A program made the translations under genes and the position numbers. From positions 1-64,000 of the forward strand of contig NZ_JAHDAU010000002.1 of the NCBI RefSeq assembly GCF_021991835.1: a stretch of DNA of 64,000 bases, in the 5' to 3' direction. Positions 54,124 to 63,436 of the stretch are shown one piece after another; within the stretch, counting starts at the first letter, position 1; each line of letters begins with the position of its first letter. The stretch is from Polaribacter sargassicola. Its GTDB lineage: Bacteria; Bacteroidota; Bacteroidia; Flavobacteriales; Flavobacteriaceae. The notes below the pieces were generated by a model that was not told the origin of the DNA, did not search any database, and saw only the letters and a list, made by a program, of their open reading frames with translations.

Positions 54124-54990
54124 TTAATCTACCAATTGTTCATCTGCTAGTAAAGCAAAAAACTTGTCTAAATTTGGTAAAATAACAATTCTAGTTCTTC
54201 TGTTTTTAGCTCTATTTGCATTGCTTGTATTTTCTACTAAAGGCATTGTAGAACCTCTACCTGCAGCAATTAATCTACTTCCTTCAATTTTATATTTGCT
54301 CTCTAAAAGTCTAACAATAGAAGTTGCTCTTTTTACACTTAAATCCCAGTTATCCTGAACTTTATCATTACTAATTGTTCTAGAATCTGTATGTCCTTCA
54401 ATCATTACATCTAAACTTGGTTCAGATTTTATAAGTGCAGCTAATTTTTCTATTAAACCGTAAGCACCTTGTTTTACTCTGTAACTTGCGGTGTTAAATA
54501 ATAATTTATCAGAAACAGAAATCATAACTACTGTTTGGTCAATATCAATATTTAAATCATCAGAATCTGTTAAATCTGTAGTACTTATCTTATTTTTTAA
54601 ATTATAAGAAATTGCTAAATTTAAAGAATCTTTTAATGTTTTTGCTGATGCCAAGTCTGCAGGATCTACTTTTGATAAAGTTTCTCTCATTCGATCTCTT
54701 GTTTTATTAGAAATAACTGCTGTTTTACCAACCATATCTAATTTTACATCGTTTGCATCTTGTAGCGCTGAATTATCGCTTTTTAAAGAATTAATCTTTT
54801 CATTATAAGTTGCTACTCTTTTTTCTATTGTTGCAAACTTACTTTCTAAAGCTTCTTTTTCAATGGTAGTTTTTTGAAGAGTTCCCTTAGTATCAGTTAA
54901 TTGATTTTCTAAAGCTACATACTTCTTTTTTGATACACATGATGTTGCTAACAAAGAAATTGCTACAACAGGAATAATTAATTTTTTCAT
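54124..54990 (-). CDS. OmpA family lipoprotein
   Basis: An outer-membrane-associated lipoprotein of 288 residues. The lipobox ends at Cys18 (LLATSC). A Lys/Glu-rich coiled coil (about 20-100) follows. The C-terminal OmpA domain (about 165-285) has VMIEGHTDSRTISNDKVQDNWDLSVKRATSIV and NRAKNRRTRIVIL, which bind peptidoglycan. It is a single-gene unit, between a bidirectional terminator and the valS terminator. Confidence 0.93.
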   Translation of the reverse strand: MKKLIIPVVAISLLATSCVSKKKYVALENQLTDTKGTLQKTTIEKEALESKFATIEKRVATYNEKINSLKSDNSALQDANDVKLDMVGKTAVISNKTRDRMRETLSKVDPADLASAKTLKDSLNLAISYNLKNKISTTDLTDSDDLNIDIDQTVVMISVSDKLLFNTASYRVKQGAYGLIEKLAALIKSEPSLDVMIEGHTDSRTISNDKVQDNWDLSVKRATSIVRLLESKYKIEGSRLIAAGRGSTMPLVENTSNANRAKNRRTRIVILPNLDKFFALLADEQLVD

Positions 54991-55085
54991 TATTTTTTTG
55001 ATTTTTATAGTTCTATTTAAAACGAAAAAGAACCAGTTTTATTGCGTTTTCAATTAATTTTAGCAAATTTTAACGCTTAATGTTA

Positions 55086-55121
55086 AAAAATCCATAAGAA
55101 AATTAATTCTTATGGATTTTT
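55086..55121 (-). terminator. Rho-independent terminator of valS
   Basis: AAAAATCCATAAGAA (55086-55100) pairs perfectly with TTCTTATGGATTTTT (55107-55121), a 15-bp stem with a 6-base loop and a T-tract on the minus strand. It lies 20 bases after the valS stop. Confidence 0.85.
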
Positions 55122-55141
55122 ATATTCAACCATTTAAAAGT

Positions 55142-57781
55142 CTATTTAAGTGTACTTAAACTACTTTTTATGGTTTCTATTTTTGCTTTAGTATCAGCTT
55201 CTTTTTTACGTTCTAAAGCAATTACTTTTTCGGGTGCATTTGCTACAAAACGCTCATTAGAAAGCTTTTTCGTAATTCCGAATAAGAAACCTTCTGCTCT
55301 TTTTAACTCAGCTTCTAACTTTTTAATTTCTGCTTCTACATCTATATTTTCTATAGAAATTGGCACAAAATATTCGTTAGATTTTACTCTAAAAGAAGCA
55401 CCATCTACTTTTTCTGAAACGTAATTTATAGTTGCCGTATTTGTTAATTTTTTAATAACAGCATCAAATTCTTTAGAACTTTTATCTTTATTAATTACAA
55501 ATAACTCTACAGCATCTTTAAAAGAAATATTTTTGTCTTTTCTAATAGTTCTAATACCAGAAACAACATCTGTAGCAAAATCGAAGTCTGCAATAATGTT
55601 AGCATCAAAATCTTTAATTGTAGGATATTTTGCAATTACTAAAGCTTCTTCTTTTGATCTTTCTGTAATATGTTGCCAAATTTCTTCTGTTAAAAATGGC
55701 ATAAACGGATGCAATACTTTTAAATTATTTTCTAAAACAGTTATAATTGCATCAAGCGTTGTTTGATCTATTGGTTGTTGATAAGCTGGTTTTACAATTT
55801 CTAATAACCAAGAAGAAAAATCATCATTAATTAATTTATAAATTGCCATTAAAGCATCAGACAAACGGTATTTAGAGAAATGATCTTCTATTTCTGCCAA
55901 TGTTTTTTGAAACTTTGCTTCGTACCAAGTCAATCCAATTTTAGAAGTTTCTGGTTGTTCTAAACTTGCATCTACTTCCCAACCTTTTATCAAACGGAAA
56001 GCATTCCAAATTTTATTTGCAAATCCTTTTCCTTGCTGACATAAATCTTCATCAAATAAAATATCGTTTCCTGCAGGAGCGCTTAATAATAAACCAACTC
56101 TTACACCATCTGCACCAAATTCTTCAATCAATTTTAAAGCATCTGGCGAGTTTCCTAATGATTTAGACATTTTACGTCTTTGTTTATCTCTTACTAATCC
56201 TGTAAGATAAACGTTTTCAAAAGGTTTTTCGTCTTTATATTCATATCCAGCAACAATCATTCTTGCTACCCAGAAAAATAAAATATCTGGCCCAGTAACT
56301 AAATCGTTTGTTGGATAATAATATTTAATTTCTTCATTTTCTGGATTTCTAATTCCGTCGAAAACAGACATTGGCCATAACCAAGAAGAAAACCAAGTGT
56401 CTAAAGCATCTTCATCTTGACGTAAGTCTTCAATTTTGAAAGACTTCTCGACTGCGCTCGAAGAGACTGCTAGTTCGTATGCTTTTTCACGCGTTTCTGC
56501 AACTACAAAATCTTCTTTTCCGTCTCCGTAATAAAATGCAGGTATTTGTTGTCCCCACCAAAGTTGACGAGAAATGTTCCAATCGCGTACATTTTCCATC
56601 CAATGACGATAGGTGTTTTCAAATTTCTTTGGATATAAGTTGATGTCTGTATCATCACCTAAAACCGCTTTAATTGCAGGTTTAGCCAATTCTTCCATCT
56701 TTAAAAACCATTGATCTGATAATCTTGGCTCTATAACTGCTTTTGTTCTTTCTGATGTACCAACTTTATTTGTATGAACTTCAGTTTTTACTAAAATTCC
56801 TTTTTCTTCTAATTCTTTGGCAATTTCTTTACGAACTACAAAACGGTCTTTGCCTTGATAATGTAATCCAAAAGAGTTTAAAGAAGCATCATCATTAAAA
56901 ATATCGATTACTTCTAAATTGTGTTTATCACCTAAATTCTTATCATTTTCATCGTGTGCAGGAGTAACTTTTAAACAACCGGTACCAAATTCTAAATCTA
57001 CATATTCATCTTCTATAATAGGAATTACTCTATCACAAAGTGGTACAATTGCTTTCTTCCCTTTTAAATGTGTAAAACGCTCATCATTTGGGTTGATACA
57101 AATTGCAGTATCACCAAAAATAGTTTCTGGCCTTGTGGTTGCAATTGTTAACGTATCATCAGATCCTTCTATTTTATATTCTAAATAATATAAGTTTCCT
57201 TGTCTTTCTTCGTGAATTACTTCTTCATCAGAAAGTGTCGTTTTTGCTTCTGGATCCCAGTTTACCATTCTGTATCCTCTATAAATTAAACCTTTGTTAT
57301 ATAAATCAACAAAAACTTTAATTACAGATTCAGACATTTCTGGATCCATTGTAAAGGCAGTTCTTTCCCAATCGCAAGAAGCACCTAATTTTTTTAATTG
57401 TTCTAAAATGATTCCTCCGTATTCATTTTTCCAATCAAAAGCGTGTTGCAAGAATTCTTCTCTAGTTAAATCGCTTTTCTTGATTCCTTGCTCTTTTAAT
57501 TTAGCAACAACTTTTGCTTCTGTTGCAATAGATGCGTGGTCTGTACCAGGAACCCAACAAGCATTTTTACCTAATAAACGTGCGCGTCTTATTAAAACAT
57601 CTTGTATAGTGTTGTTTAACATATGGCCCATATGTAAAACTCCCGTTACGTTTGGTGGCGGAATTACAATTGTATAAGGCTCTCTTTCATCTGGTGTTGA
57701 ATGAAAATAGTTGTTTTTCATCCAGTAATCGTACCATTTATCTTCTACTTGTTTTGCATCGTATTTAGATGGAATTGTCAT
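55142..57781 (-). CDS. valS: Valyl-tRNA synthetase
   Basis: Charges tRNA-Val; a class I synthetase of about 879 residues. The HIGH-like motif is HMGH at residues 50-53 and the KMSKS loop is [10 protein letters not shown]. The C-terminal coiled coil (about 815-875) that contacts tRNA is present. The start is the ATG at 57781 ([14 protein letters not shown]); the longer frame (TTG at 57814) would contain the -7 promoter box. Near residues 437-446 a short GC-rich repeat (56442-56470) is inserted in frame (AVSSSAVEK region). The enzyme still appears complete. Confidence 0.96.
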   Translation of the reverse strand: MTIPSKYDAKQVEDKWYDYWMKNNYFHSTPDEREPYTIVIPPPNVTGVLHMGHMLNNTIQDVLIRRARLLGKNACWVPGTDHASIATEAKVVAKLKEQGIKKSDLTREEFLQHAFDWKNEYGGIILEQLKKLGASCDWERTAFTMDPEMSESVIKVFVDLYNKGLIYRGYRMVNWDPEAKTTLSDEEVIHEERQGNLYYLEYKIEGSDDTLTIATTRPETIFGDTAICINPNDERFTHLKGKKAIVPLCDRVIPIIEDEYVDLEFGTGCLKVTPAHDENDKNLGDKHNLEVIDIFNDDASLNSFGLHYQGKDRFVVRKEIAKELEEKGILVKTEVHTNKVGTSERTKAVIEPRLSDQWFLKMEELAKPAIKAVLGDDTDINLYPKKFENTYRHWMENVRDWNISRQLWWGQQIPAFYYGDGKEDFVVAETREKAYELAVSSSAVEKSFKIEDLRQDEDALDTWFSSWLWPMSVFDGIRNPENEEIKYYYPTNDLVTGPDILFFWVARMIVAGYEYKDEKPFENVYLTGLVRDKQRRKMSKSLGNSPDALKLIEEFGADGVRVGLLLSAPAGNDILFDEDLCQQGKGFANKIWNAFRLIKGWEVDASLEQPETSKIGLTWYEAKFQKTLAEIEDHFSKYRLSDALMAIYKLINDDFSSWLLEIVKPAYQQPIDQTTLDAIITVLENNLKVLHPFMPFLTEEIWQHITERSKEEALVIAKYPTIKDFDANIIADFDFATDVVSGIRTIRKDKNISFKDAVELFVINKDKSSKEFDAVIKKLTNTATINYVSEKVDGASFRVKSNEYFVPISIENIDVEAEIKKLEAELKRAEGFLFGITKKLSNERFVANAPEKVIALERKKEADTKAKIETIKSSLSTLK
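56442..56470. repeat. GC-rich Flavobacteriaceae-type repeat inserted in frame in valS
   Basis: The segment holding TTCTCGACTGCGCTCGAAGA is much richer in GC than its neighbours and matches the pattern (TCGACTGCGCTCGA core) of short palindromic repeats I recall as dispersed between genes in many Flavobacteriaceae. Here it lies inside a coding sequence without breaking the frame. I saw no second copy in the window. That it is mobile or dispersed in this genome is inferred. Confidence 0.6.
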
Positions 57782-57811
57782 ACTTTGGTATCCTTTTTGA
57801 TATATAGTTGG

Positions 57812-57819
57812 CAAAAATA
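57812..57819 (-). promoter_or_regulatory. -7 promoter element for valS
   Basis: The minus strand reads TATTTTTG, an exact TAnnTTTG match, 30 bases before the ATG at 57781. It overlaps the TTG that would begin the longer frame and so supports the ATG as the start. Confidence 0.5.
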
Positions 57820-57905
57820 CAATTATCTATTTTTGTAGAGAAAATTAGTAGTTGATTTTTTAATACAAAAAAATAGTATTAATTTTACAGTATAAATCTT
57901 TAGTT

Positions 57906-58316
57906 ATGAAAACCTTTGCATCTATTTTAGTATTATTTCTAGTTTCATTTTCTATAAATGCGCAAGAATTTAAGTTCGAAAAAGAAACCATAGATTATGG
58001 TAAAGTAAGCAAAGGCTCTAACGGAGAGAAAGTTTTTGTTTTTACAAATGTAGGAGACCAACCTTTAATTATATCTAAAATACAATCTTCTTGTGGTTGT
58101 ACGGTTCCTAAAAAGCCAGAACAACCAATTATGCCTGGTAAAAAAGGAGAAATTAAAGTTTCTTATGATACTAAAAGGCTTGGTGGTTTTTCTAAATCTA
58201 TTACCATTTTCTCAAATGCTAAAAGTGCTAGAAAAATAATTAAAATTAAAGGTTTAGTTACCAATGAGCTTTCTTTAGAAAAAGAGAAAAGCATTTTATC
58301 TGATACTAAAGAATAA
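57906..58316 (+). CDS. DUF1573 domain protein, secreted
   Basis: 136 residues with a signal peptide (about 1-20, ending SINAQ) and one DUF1573 Ig-like domain carrying SSCGCTVPKKPEQP and MPGKKGEIKVSYDTKRLGGFSKSITI. It is related to the lipoprotein at 8896 but lacks a lipobox. It converges on the protease gene with only 2 bases between the stops. An imperfect small hairpin before seven T's (58324-58331 region) may terminate it. Confidence 0.9.
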   Translation: MKTFASILVLFLVSFSINAQEFKFEKETIDYGKVSKGSNGEKVFVFTNVGDQPLIISKIQSSCGCTVPKKPEQPIMPGKKGEIKVSYDTKRLGGFSKSITIFSNAKSARKIIKIKGLVTNELSLEKEKSILSDTKE

Positions 58317-58318
58317 CA

Positions 58319-59656
58319 TTATATCTTTTTTTGTAATCTAAATTCAAATTTTAAGATTTTATCATTTCTATTTACTGTTATAGTAATTTTTTTATTCGCT
58401 TTTTCTTGAAATTTTGCGGTAATAGAACTTAAAGTATAGTCATGTGCTGGTTTATTGTTAATTTTTACAATAATATCATCTTTTAATAATCCACTTTTTT
58501 CTGCTGCAGAGTTTTTTAAAACACTTTTAATTTTAAATCTAGGTTTAAATTTATAAGAAAAACTACTTATTACGTTTATAGAAAAACCACTATTGTCTTC
58601 TCTATTATTATAACCATTACTCATTTTTTTTTCTTCTTTCACCAATTCTTTTCCGCTGTAAACAACTTCTAAACCAGACATATTGTAATTAAATTCTTTA
58701 GATAAAGATTTTTGTTTTTTTAGCATTATTTTTTGATTTGGATAATCAAACCAAACTTTAAATCTTTTTAAAATACTTGCACCAATACTGCCTTCTCTTT
58801 CTTTAAATTTTCTAGCATTTTTTGTTGATATAGAATCTAAAAAAGAAACAGTTGGTTTTATAACATTAAAAGAACCTATTTTAATTTTTGGCACTCTACT
58901 TCTATTACCATAAATAACACCACTTAAACCTTCGCCTAAAATGTCATTAAAAAACCGATTCGGTGTTTTTATCCCTTTTTTTGCATCTTCAAAAAGCCAT
59001 AAAGCATCACTTCCACCAGAATCTATCAACATTTTTACTTTTTTAAAGCTATTATTAATTGTATCTAACTGCACCTCTGCTTCTATATAAGGTTTTTTTC
59101 TAAAAATTTGAAGCGGAAATACTTCACATCTAAAACACTCTTTATAAGAGTATTTTTTAGGATTGTAAAAAACAATATTCTTTGTTTTATAATTTATTTT
59201 AACAATAAAATTCCTTAAAATATTATAACCAATAATACCATGAATTGTTTTTCCCATTTTACTAGAAAAATCAAAATTATCTTTTAAAACCACATAAATA
59301 GTTTCATTTTTATTGATAACATTTTTAATAGAAACGTTATTATTATAAGACAATAAAGCATCTACAGAGCTCCCTTTACCCAAACCTCTTAGTTTTACTT
59401 TTTTTACATTCTTAAGGCTAGGTATTTTTTTACCAGGTAAATTAAAAAGAATCGTTTTGCCTGCGCCAGAATCTAAAATAAAAGATAATTGATTTCCATT
59501 TACCATTAAATCGATAACAATCAAATTATTAATCAATTCAAATTTTATACGTTCCTTTTTTATATCATTTTTTAAAAAACCATACCCTTTCTGTGCTTTA
59601 ACTTTAAAAGAAATAGCAAATAATAAAATAATAAAGGGTAAAAATGTTCTTTTCAA
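58319..59656 (-). CDS. Secreted aspartyl protease with two retropepsin-like domains and a PDZ domain
   Basis: 445 residues with a signal peptide (about 1-22). Two retropepsin-like domains each carry an active-site Asp: FILDSGAGKTILF and MLIDSGGSDALWLF. The HGIIGYNILRNF and SIGASILKRFKVWFDYPN segments are typical psi-loop ends. A PDZ domain (about 360-440) with KSGLLKDDIIVKINNKPAHDY follows. The start is TTG. This architecture is common in Bacteroidota; the substrate is unknown. Confidence 0.88.
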   Translation of the reverse strand: MKRTFLPFIILLFAISFKVKAQKGYGFLKNDIKKERIKFELINNLIVIDLMVNGNQLSFILDSGAGKTILFNLPGKKIPSLKNVKKVKLRGLGKGSSVDALLSYNNNVSIKNVINKNETIYVVLKDNFDFSSKMGKTIHGIIGYNILRNFIVKINYKTKNIVFYNPKKYSYKECFRCEVFPLQIFRKKPYIEAEVQLDTINNSFKKVKMLIDSGGSDALWLFEDAKKGIKTPNRFFNDILGEGLSGVIYGNRSRVPKIKIGSFNVIKPTVSFLDSISTKNARKFKEREGSIGASILKRFKVWFDYPNQKIMLKKQKSLSKEFNYNMSGLEVVYSGKELVKEEKKMSNGYNNREDNSGFSINVISSFSYKFKPRFKIKSVLKNSAAEKSGLLKDDIIVKINNKPAHDYTLSSITAKFQEKANKKITITVNRNDKILKFEFRLQKKI

Positions 59657-59806
59657 GAAAAATGATTAAAAGTTTTTAATAATATACAAAAAAAAGACGT
59701 TATTATTTAAACTTTGATAAAAACCATCACTAAAGATTCTTTAATTATAGTGTAGAAATAAAATATATTTTCGGAAATTCGCATATACTAATTAAAAAAA
59801 ATTAAT

Positions 59807-60997
59807 ATGCCTTCTATATCACAAAAAGGAATTAAAATGCCACAATCGCCAATTAGAAAATTGGTACCATTTGCAGAAGATGCAAAAAAAAGAGGAACAA
59901 AAGTTTTTCATTTAAACATTGGGCAGCCAGATATTAAAACTCCTCAAGTTGCTTTAGACGCTGTTAAAAATAACAATATAGAAACTCTGTCTTATGCACG
60001 TTCTGAAGGTTCTGAAGAATACAGAACTAAATTGGCAGATTATTATGTAAAAAATAAGATTAATGTTACTGCAGATAACATTATTGCTACAACTGGTGGT
60101 TCTGAAGCCTTACTTTTTACTATTGGTAGTATTACAGATCCGGGTGATGAAATTATAATACCAGAGCCTTTTTACGCTAATTACAACGGTTTTTCTACAG
60201 CTTCTGGTGTAACTGTAGTACCTGTAATTTCTAAAATTGAAGATAATTTTGCCTTGCCAAAAATTGAAGAGTTTGAGAAGTTAATCACAAAAAACACAAA
60301 AGCTATTTTAATATGTAATCCTGGTAATCCTACAGGATATTTATATTCTCCTGAAGAAATTTTAAAACTAAAAGAAATTGTTTTAAAACACGATTTATTT
60401 TTAATTGCAGATGAAGTTTACAGAGAATTTACCTACGATGGTTTACAACATACTTCTGTAATGTCTGTTGATGGTTTAGAAGAAAACGCAATTGTAATAG
60501 ATTCTGTTTCTAAACGCTACAGTATGTGTGGTGCAAGAATTGGTTGTATTGTTTCTAAAAATGATGCTTTTATAAAAACAGCTATTAAATTTGCCCAAGC
60601 ACGTTTAAGTCCGCCAACTTATGCACTAATTGCAAGTGAAGCTGCTTTAGAAACTCCACAAAGTTATTTTGATGAAGTGATTGAAGAATATGTAGAAAGA
60701 AGAAATACTTTAATTACAGAACTAAATAAAATAGAAGGTGTAAAAGTTGCCAACCCTAAAGGTGCTTTTTATTGTGTTGCAGAATTGCCTGTAAAAGATT
60801 CTGATGATTTTGCACAATGGTTATTAGAAAAATTTAATTACAATAACGAAACAGTTATGGTTGCACCAGCTAGCGGATTTTATTCTACCGAGGGTGAAGG
60901 TAAAAACCAAATAAGAATGGCGTATGTTCTAAATAAAGAAGATTTAATTAAATCTGTAGAAATATTAGGCAAAGCATTAACTGAATACAATAAATAA
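59807..60997 (+). CDS. Pyridoxal phosphate-dependent aminotransferase (AspC-like)
   Basis: A class I/II aminotransferase of 396 residues. The PLP lysine is Lys236 (DSVSKRYSMCGARIG), with NPGNPTG at 171-177 and ADEVYREFTYDG near 201-212. The subfamily usually works on aspartate or aromatic substrates, which I cannot separate here. Its TAA stop is followed without a spacer by the TTG start of murB. Confidence 0.92.
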   Translation: MPSISQKGIKMPQSPIRKLVPFAEDAKKRGTKVFHLNIGQPDIKTPQVALDAVKNNNIETLSYARSEGSEEYRTKLADYYVKNKINVTADNIIATTGGSEALLFTIGSITDPGDEIIIPEPFYANYNGFSTASGVTVVPVISKIEDNFALPKIEEFEKLITKNTKAILICNPGNPTGYLYSPEEILKLKEIVLKHDLFLIADEVYREFTYDGLQHTSVMSVDGLEENAIVIDSVSKRYSMCGARIGCIVSKNDAFIKTAIKFAQARLSPPTYALIASEAALETPQSYFDEVIEEYVERRNTLITELNKIEGVKVANPKGAFYCVAELPVKDSDDFAQWLLEKFNYNNETVMVAPASGFYSTEGEGKNQIRMAYVLNKEDLIKSVEILGKALTEYNK

Positions 60998-62008
60998 TTG
61001 AAGATTTTAAAAAACATATCTCTTAAAGAATATAATACGTTTGGTATTTCTGTAAATGCCAAACGTTTTATTTCTATAGATTCTGTTTACCAACTGCAAC
61101 AACTTTTAAAAGTAGAAAAAGACATTTTTATCATTTCTGGAGGAAGTAATATGTTACTAACTAAAGATATTGATAAATTGGTTGTACATATTAATATTAA
61201 AGGAATTTCTATTGATAGAGAAGACCAAAATAATGTTTACATAACTGTTAATGCTGGTGAAAATTGGCACGATTTTGTTCTTTGGTCTGTTGATAATAAT
61301 TTTGGAGGAATTGAAAACCTTTCTTTAATACCAGGTAATGTTGGTACTTGCCCAATACAAAATATTGGTGCTTATGGTGTAGAAGTTAAAGACACGATTA
61401 CAAAAGTAGAAGCCGTAGAAATTGAAACCGAAAAATTAGTTACATTTTCTAATGAAGATTGTAATTTTGGTTATAGAAATTCTATTTTTAAAAACACCGT
61501 AAAAGGAAAATATATTATTACTTCTGTTTGTTTTCAACTCACAAAAAAGAAGCATAATATAAACTCTTCTTACGGAGCTATAGAAACAGAGTTAGCTTCT
61601 AAAAACATTACAAAACCTACATTAAAAAATATTTCTGATGCTGTAATAGCTATTAGAAAATCTAAATTACCAGATCCTAAAGAAATAGGAAATAGTGGTA
61701 GTTTTTTTAAAAACCCTGTAATTTTTAAAAGTCAGTTTTTAGAACTAGAAAAAAAATATCCAACAATACCTAGTTACAAAATTTCTGACACCGAAATTAA
61801 AGTACCTGCTGGCTGGTTAATAGAGCAAGCTGGTTTTAAAGGCAAACGCTTTGGTAATTACGGTGTACATGATAAGCAAGCCTTAGTTTTAGTAAATTAT
61901 GGTAATGCATCTGGAGAAGAAATTTATCAGCTTGCTAAAAAAATTAAAGAAACAATTTTAGAAAAATTTAATATTTCTTTAGAGATTGAAGTTAATATTG
62001 TTAATTAA
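60998..62008 (+). CDS. murB: UDP-N-acetylmuramate dehydrogenase
   Basis: Reduces UDP-N-acetylenolpyruvoylglucosamine to UDP-MurNAc, an FAD enzyme of peptidoglycan synthesis. It has 336 residues of the type I form. FAD contacts are in IISGGSNMLLTKD and LSLIPGNVGTCPIQNIGAYGVE. FGYRNSIFKN and EIGNSGSFFKNPV hold the catalytic Ser, and the final EIEVNIVN the Glu. The start is TTG, directly after the aminotransferase stop. Confidence 0.94.
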   Translation: MKILKNISLKEYNTFGISVNAKRFISIDSVYQLQQLLKVEKDIFIISGGSNMLLTKDIDKLVVHINIKGISIDREDQNNVYITVNAGENWHDFVLWSVDNNFGGIENLSLIPGNVGTCPIQNIGAYGVEVKDTITKVEAVEIETEKLVTFSNEDCNFGYRNSIFKNTVKGKYIITSVCFQLTKKKHNINSSYGAIETELASKNITKPTLKNISDAVIAIRKSKLPDPKEIGNSGSFFKNPVIFKSQFLELEKKYPTIPSYKISDTEIKVPAGWLIEQAGFKGKRFGNYGVHDKQALVLVNYGNASGEEIYQLAKKIKETILEKFNISLEIEVNIVN

Positions 62009-62011
62009 ACG

Positions 62012-62043
62012 AAAAGGCTTTACGATTTCTCATAAAGCCTTTT
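62012..62043 (+). terminator. Rho-independent terminator of the aminotransferase-murB unit
   Basis: AAAAGGCTTTA (62012-62022) pairs with TAAAGCCTTTT (62033-62043), an 11-bp stem with a 10-base loop, directly after the murB stop. Confidence 0.75.
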
Positions 62044-62088
62044 ACTATCCAAATCAAAAAAAAATATTTTAAGTTAGCGTACTAAATA

Positions 62089-62796
62089 TTATTTAAAAGT
62101 ATAATTATACTTTAAGCCAATAATGTTAGTAACTTCTGGTAAATCCACATTCATCTCTTTCTCAAATCTGTAGAAAACTCCAAATTTTCCAATATTTTCA
62201 ACCTTATAATCTGTACCTACAGTAAGTCTGTATTTATTATAAGTATTTACATCACCATCTTCTTCGTAACGATTAAAAATTTCTGCTGAAACCTTAGGAT
62301 CTAGTTTCCAATTTGCAAAATTATACTCTAAAGAAGTTCTTAAACGGAAAGTATGTTTTGGGTTATCTCCATCATCAGGAGAAATCCCTAATTCATTTTT
62401 ATTTTGATAACGGAACCTATAACCTAACTCTAGATTTTTTATTTTATGTTTATATATTCCATCAAACTGAAATCTAAAATGCTTTTCATATCCTTGTATT
62501 GCACCTACATTGTCGTTAAAACTAATATACCTAGCTGCTGCACCTAATTTAAAATTTTTAAAAATTTCATACTCCACACCAAATTGAGTAAAGTAGCTAT
62601 CTGTTTCAGAGAAATTTTCTTTTAATCTATATTGTTGCTCTACATTAAAATCCCATTTTTTAAGGCTATATCCAACCCCTATTGTCCCCCAAGATTCCCA
62701 ATCTTTTTCTCCTGTTTGTGCATAGTTTAAATTAGAAAATAATGCAATATTTATTAGCATCAATTTAAAAAATATCCTTTTATTTATTTTAGACAT
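62089..62796 (-). CDS. DUF2490 family protein (predicted outer membrane beta barrel)
   Basis: 235 residues with a signal peptide (about 1-26, ending YAQ) and alternating beta strands, as in the small outer membrane barrel family DUF2490. W34/W37-like start (KDWESWGTIGVGYSLKKWDFNVEQQYRL) and the C-terminal YNYTFK end fit it. It is the last gene of the minus-strand group with DUF4956 and VTC at the right edge. The function is unknown. Confidence 0.85.
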   Translation of the reverse strand: MSKINKRIFFKLMLINIALFSNLNYAQTGEKDWESWGTIGVGYSLKKWDFNVEQQYRLKENFSETDSYFTQFGVEYEIFKNFKLGAAARYISFNDNVGAIQGYEKHFRFQFDGIYKHKIKNLELGYRFRYQNKNELGISPDDGDNPKHTFRLRTSLEYNFANWKLDPKVSAEIFNRYEEDGDVNTYNKYRLTVGTDYKVENIGKFGVFYRFEKEMNVDLPEVTNIIGLKYNYTFK

Positions 62797-62832
62797 AGTT
62801 CTCTTACTTATATTATTTGTTAATTTAAAATG

Positions 62833-63435
62833 TTACTTATTTTTGTAATAAAATATGGTTAAAGTAGCAATATCTCTTAAGAAATCTACATCACCAATAT
62901 TTACTTTATTTATTGATAAACCAGTTCTTTCTTCTAAATCTGTTTTTAAAATATCATAGTTTTCTGGTTTAATGTTTTCTATATTTTCATAGATAATAGT
63001 TTTAGAAACCACTTGTTTTAAAGCCCAATATTTTTCTATGATAACTAAGACAGATATGATAAAAATATTTGCTGAAAGAATTTCTGCATAACTCATTTTT
63101 TTATTGGCTAAAGAGTTAATGATAGAAACACCAATTACCACAAACAAATAGGTCATTTCTTTAATATCTACAGGGTTTGTACGATATCTGATAATACCAA
63201 AAATAGCAAAAAGTCCTAAAGCCATTCCAATATCCATTTCGTATTTTTTTAATGTAAAACATAGAAAAAAGACAATAATACTAATTAAATAGTAAGTAAA
63301 AACGTAATCTTTTCTTTTTGAATCTGGATAATAAATAAACCTAATAATTATAGTTAAAAAGATAAAGTTTAAAGTAAATCTAAACAACATTTTAAAAAAA
63401 TCATCATCAAATAAGGGTATGTCTAAAAATTCCAT
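62833..63435 (-). CDS. DUF4956 membrane protein
   Basis: 200 residues with about four TM helices (near 13-33, 45-62, 70-85 and 95-140) and a soluble tail of about 55 residues. The motif DIGMALGLFAIFGIIRYRT and IKEMTYLFVVIGVSIINSL is the DUF4956 hallmark. The family is often encoded next to VTC-type polyphosphate polymerases, as here (1 base apart), so it is probably a membrane partner of that enzyme. Confidence 0.88.
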   Translation of the reverse strand: MEFLDIPLFDDDFFKMLFRFTLNFIFLTIIIRFIYYPDSKRKDYVFTYYLISIIVFFLCFTLKKYEMDIGMALGLFAIFGIIRYRTNPVDIKEMTYLFVVIGVSIINSLANKKMSYAEILSANIFIISVLVIIEKYWALKQVVSKTIIYENIENIKPENYDILKTDLEERTGLSINKVNIGDVDFLRDIATLTIFYYKNK

Positions 63436-63436
63436 A

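Noticed and set aside
57782..57814. Longer valS frame starting with TTG at 57814
   Set aside because: It would place the TAnnTTTG promoter element inside the coding sequence; the ATG at 57781 is the usual start.
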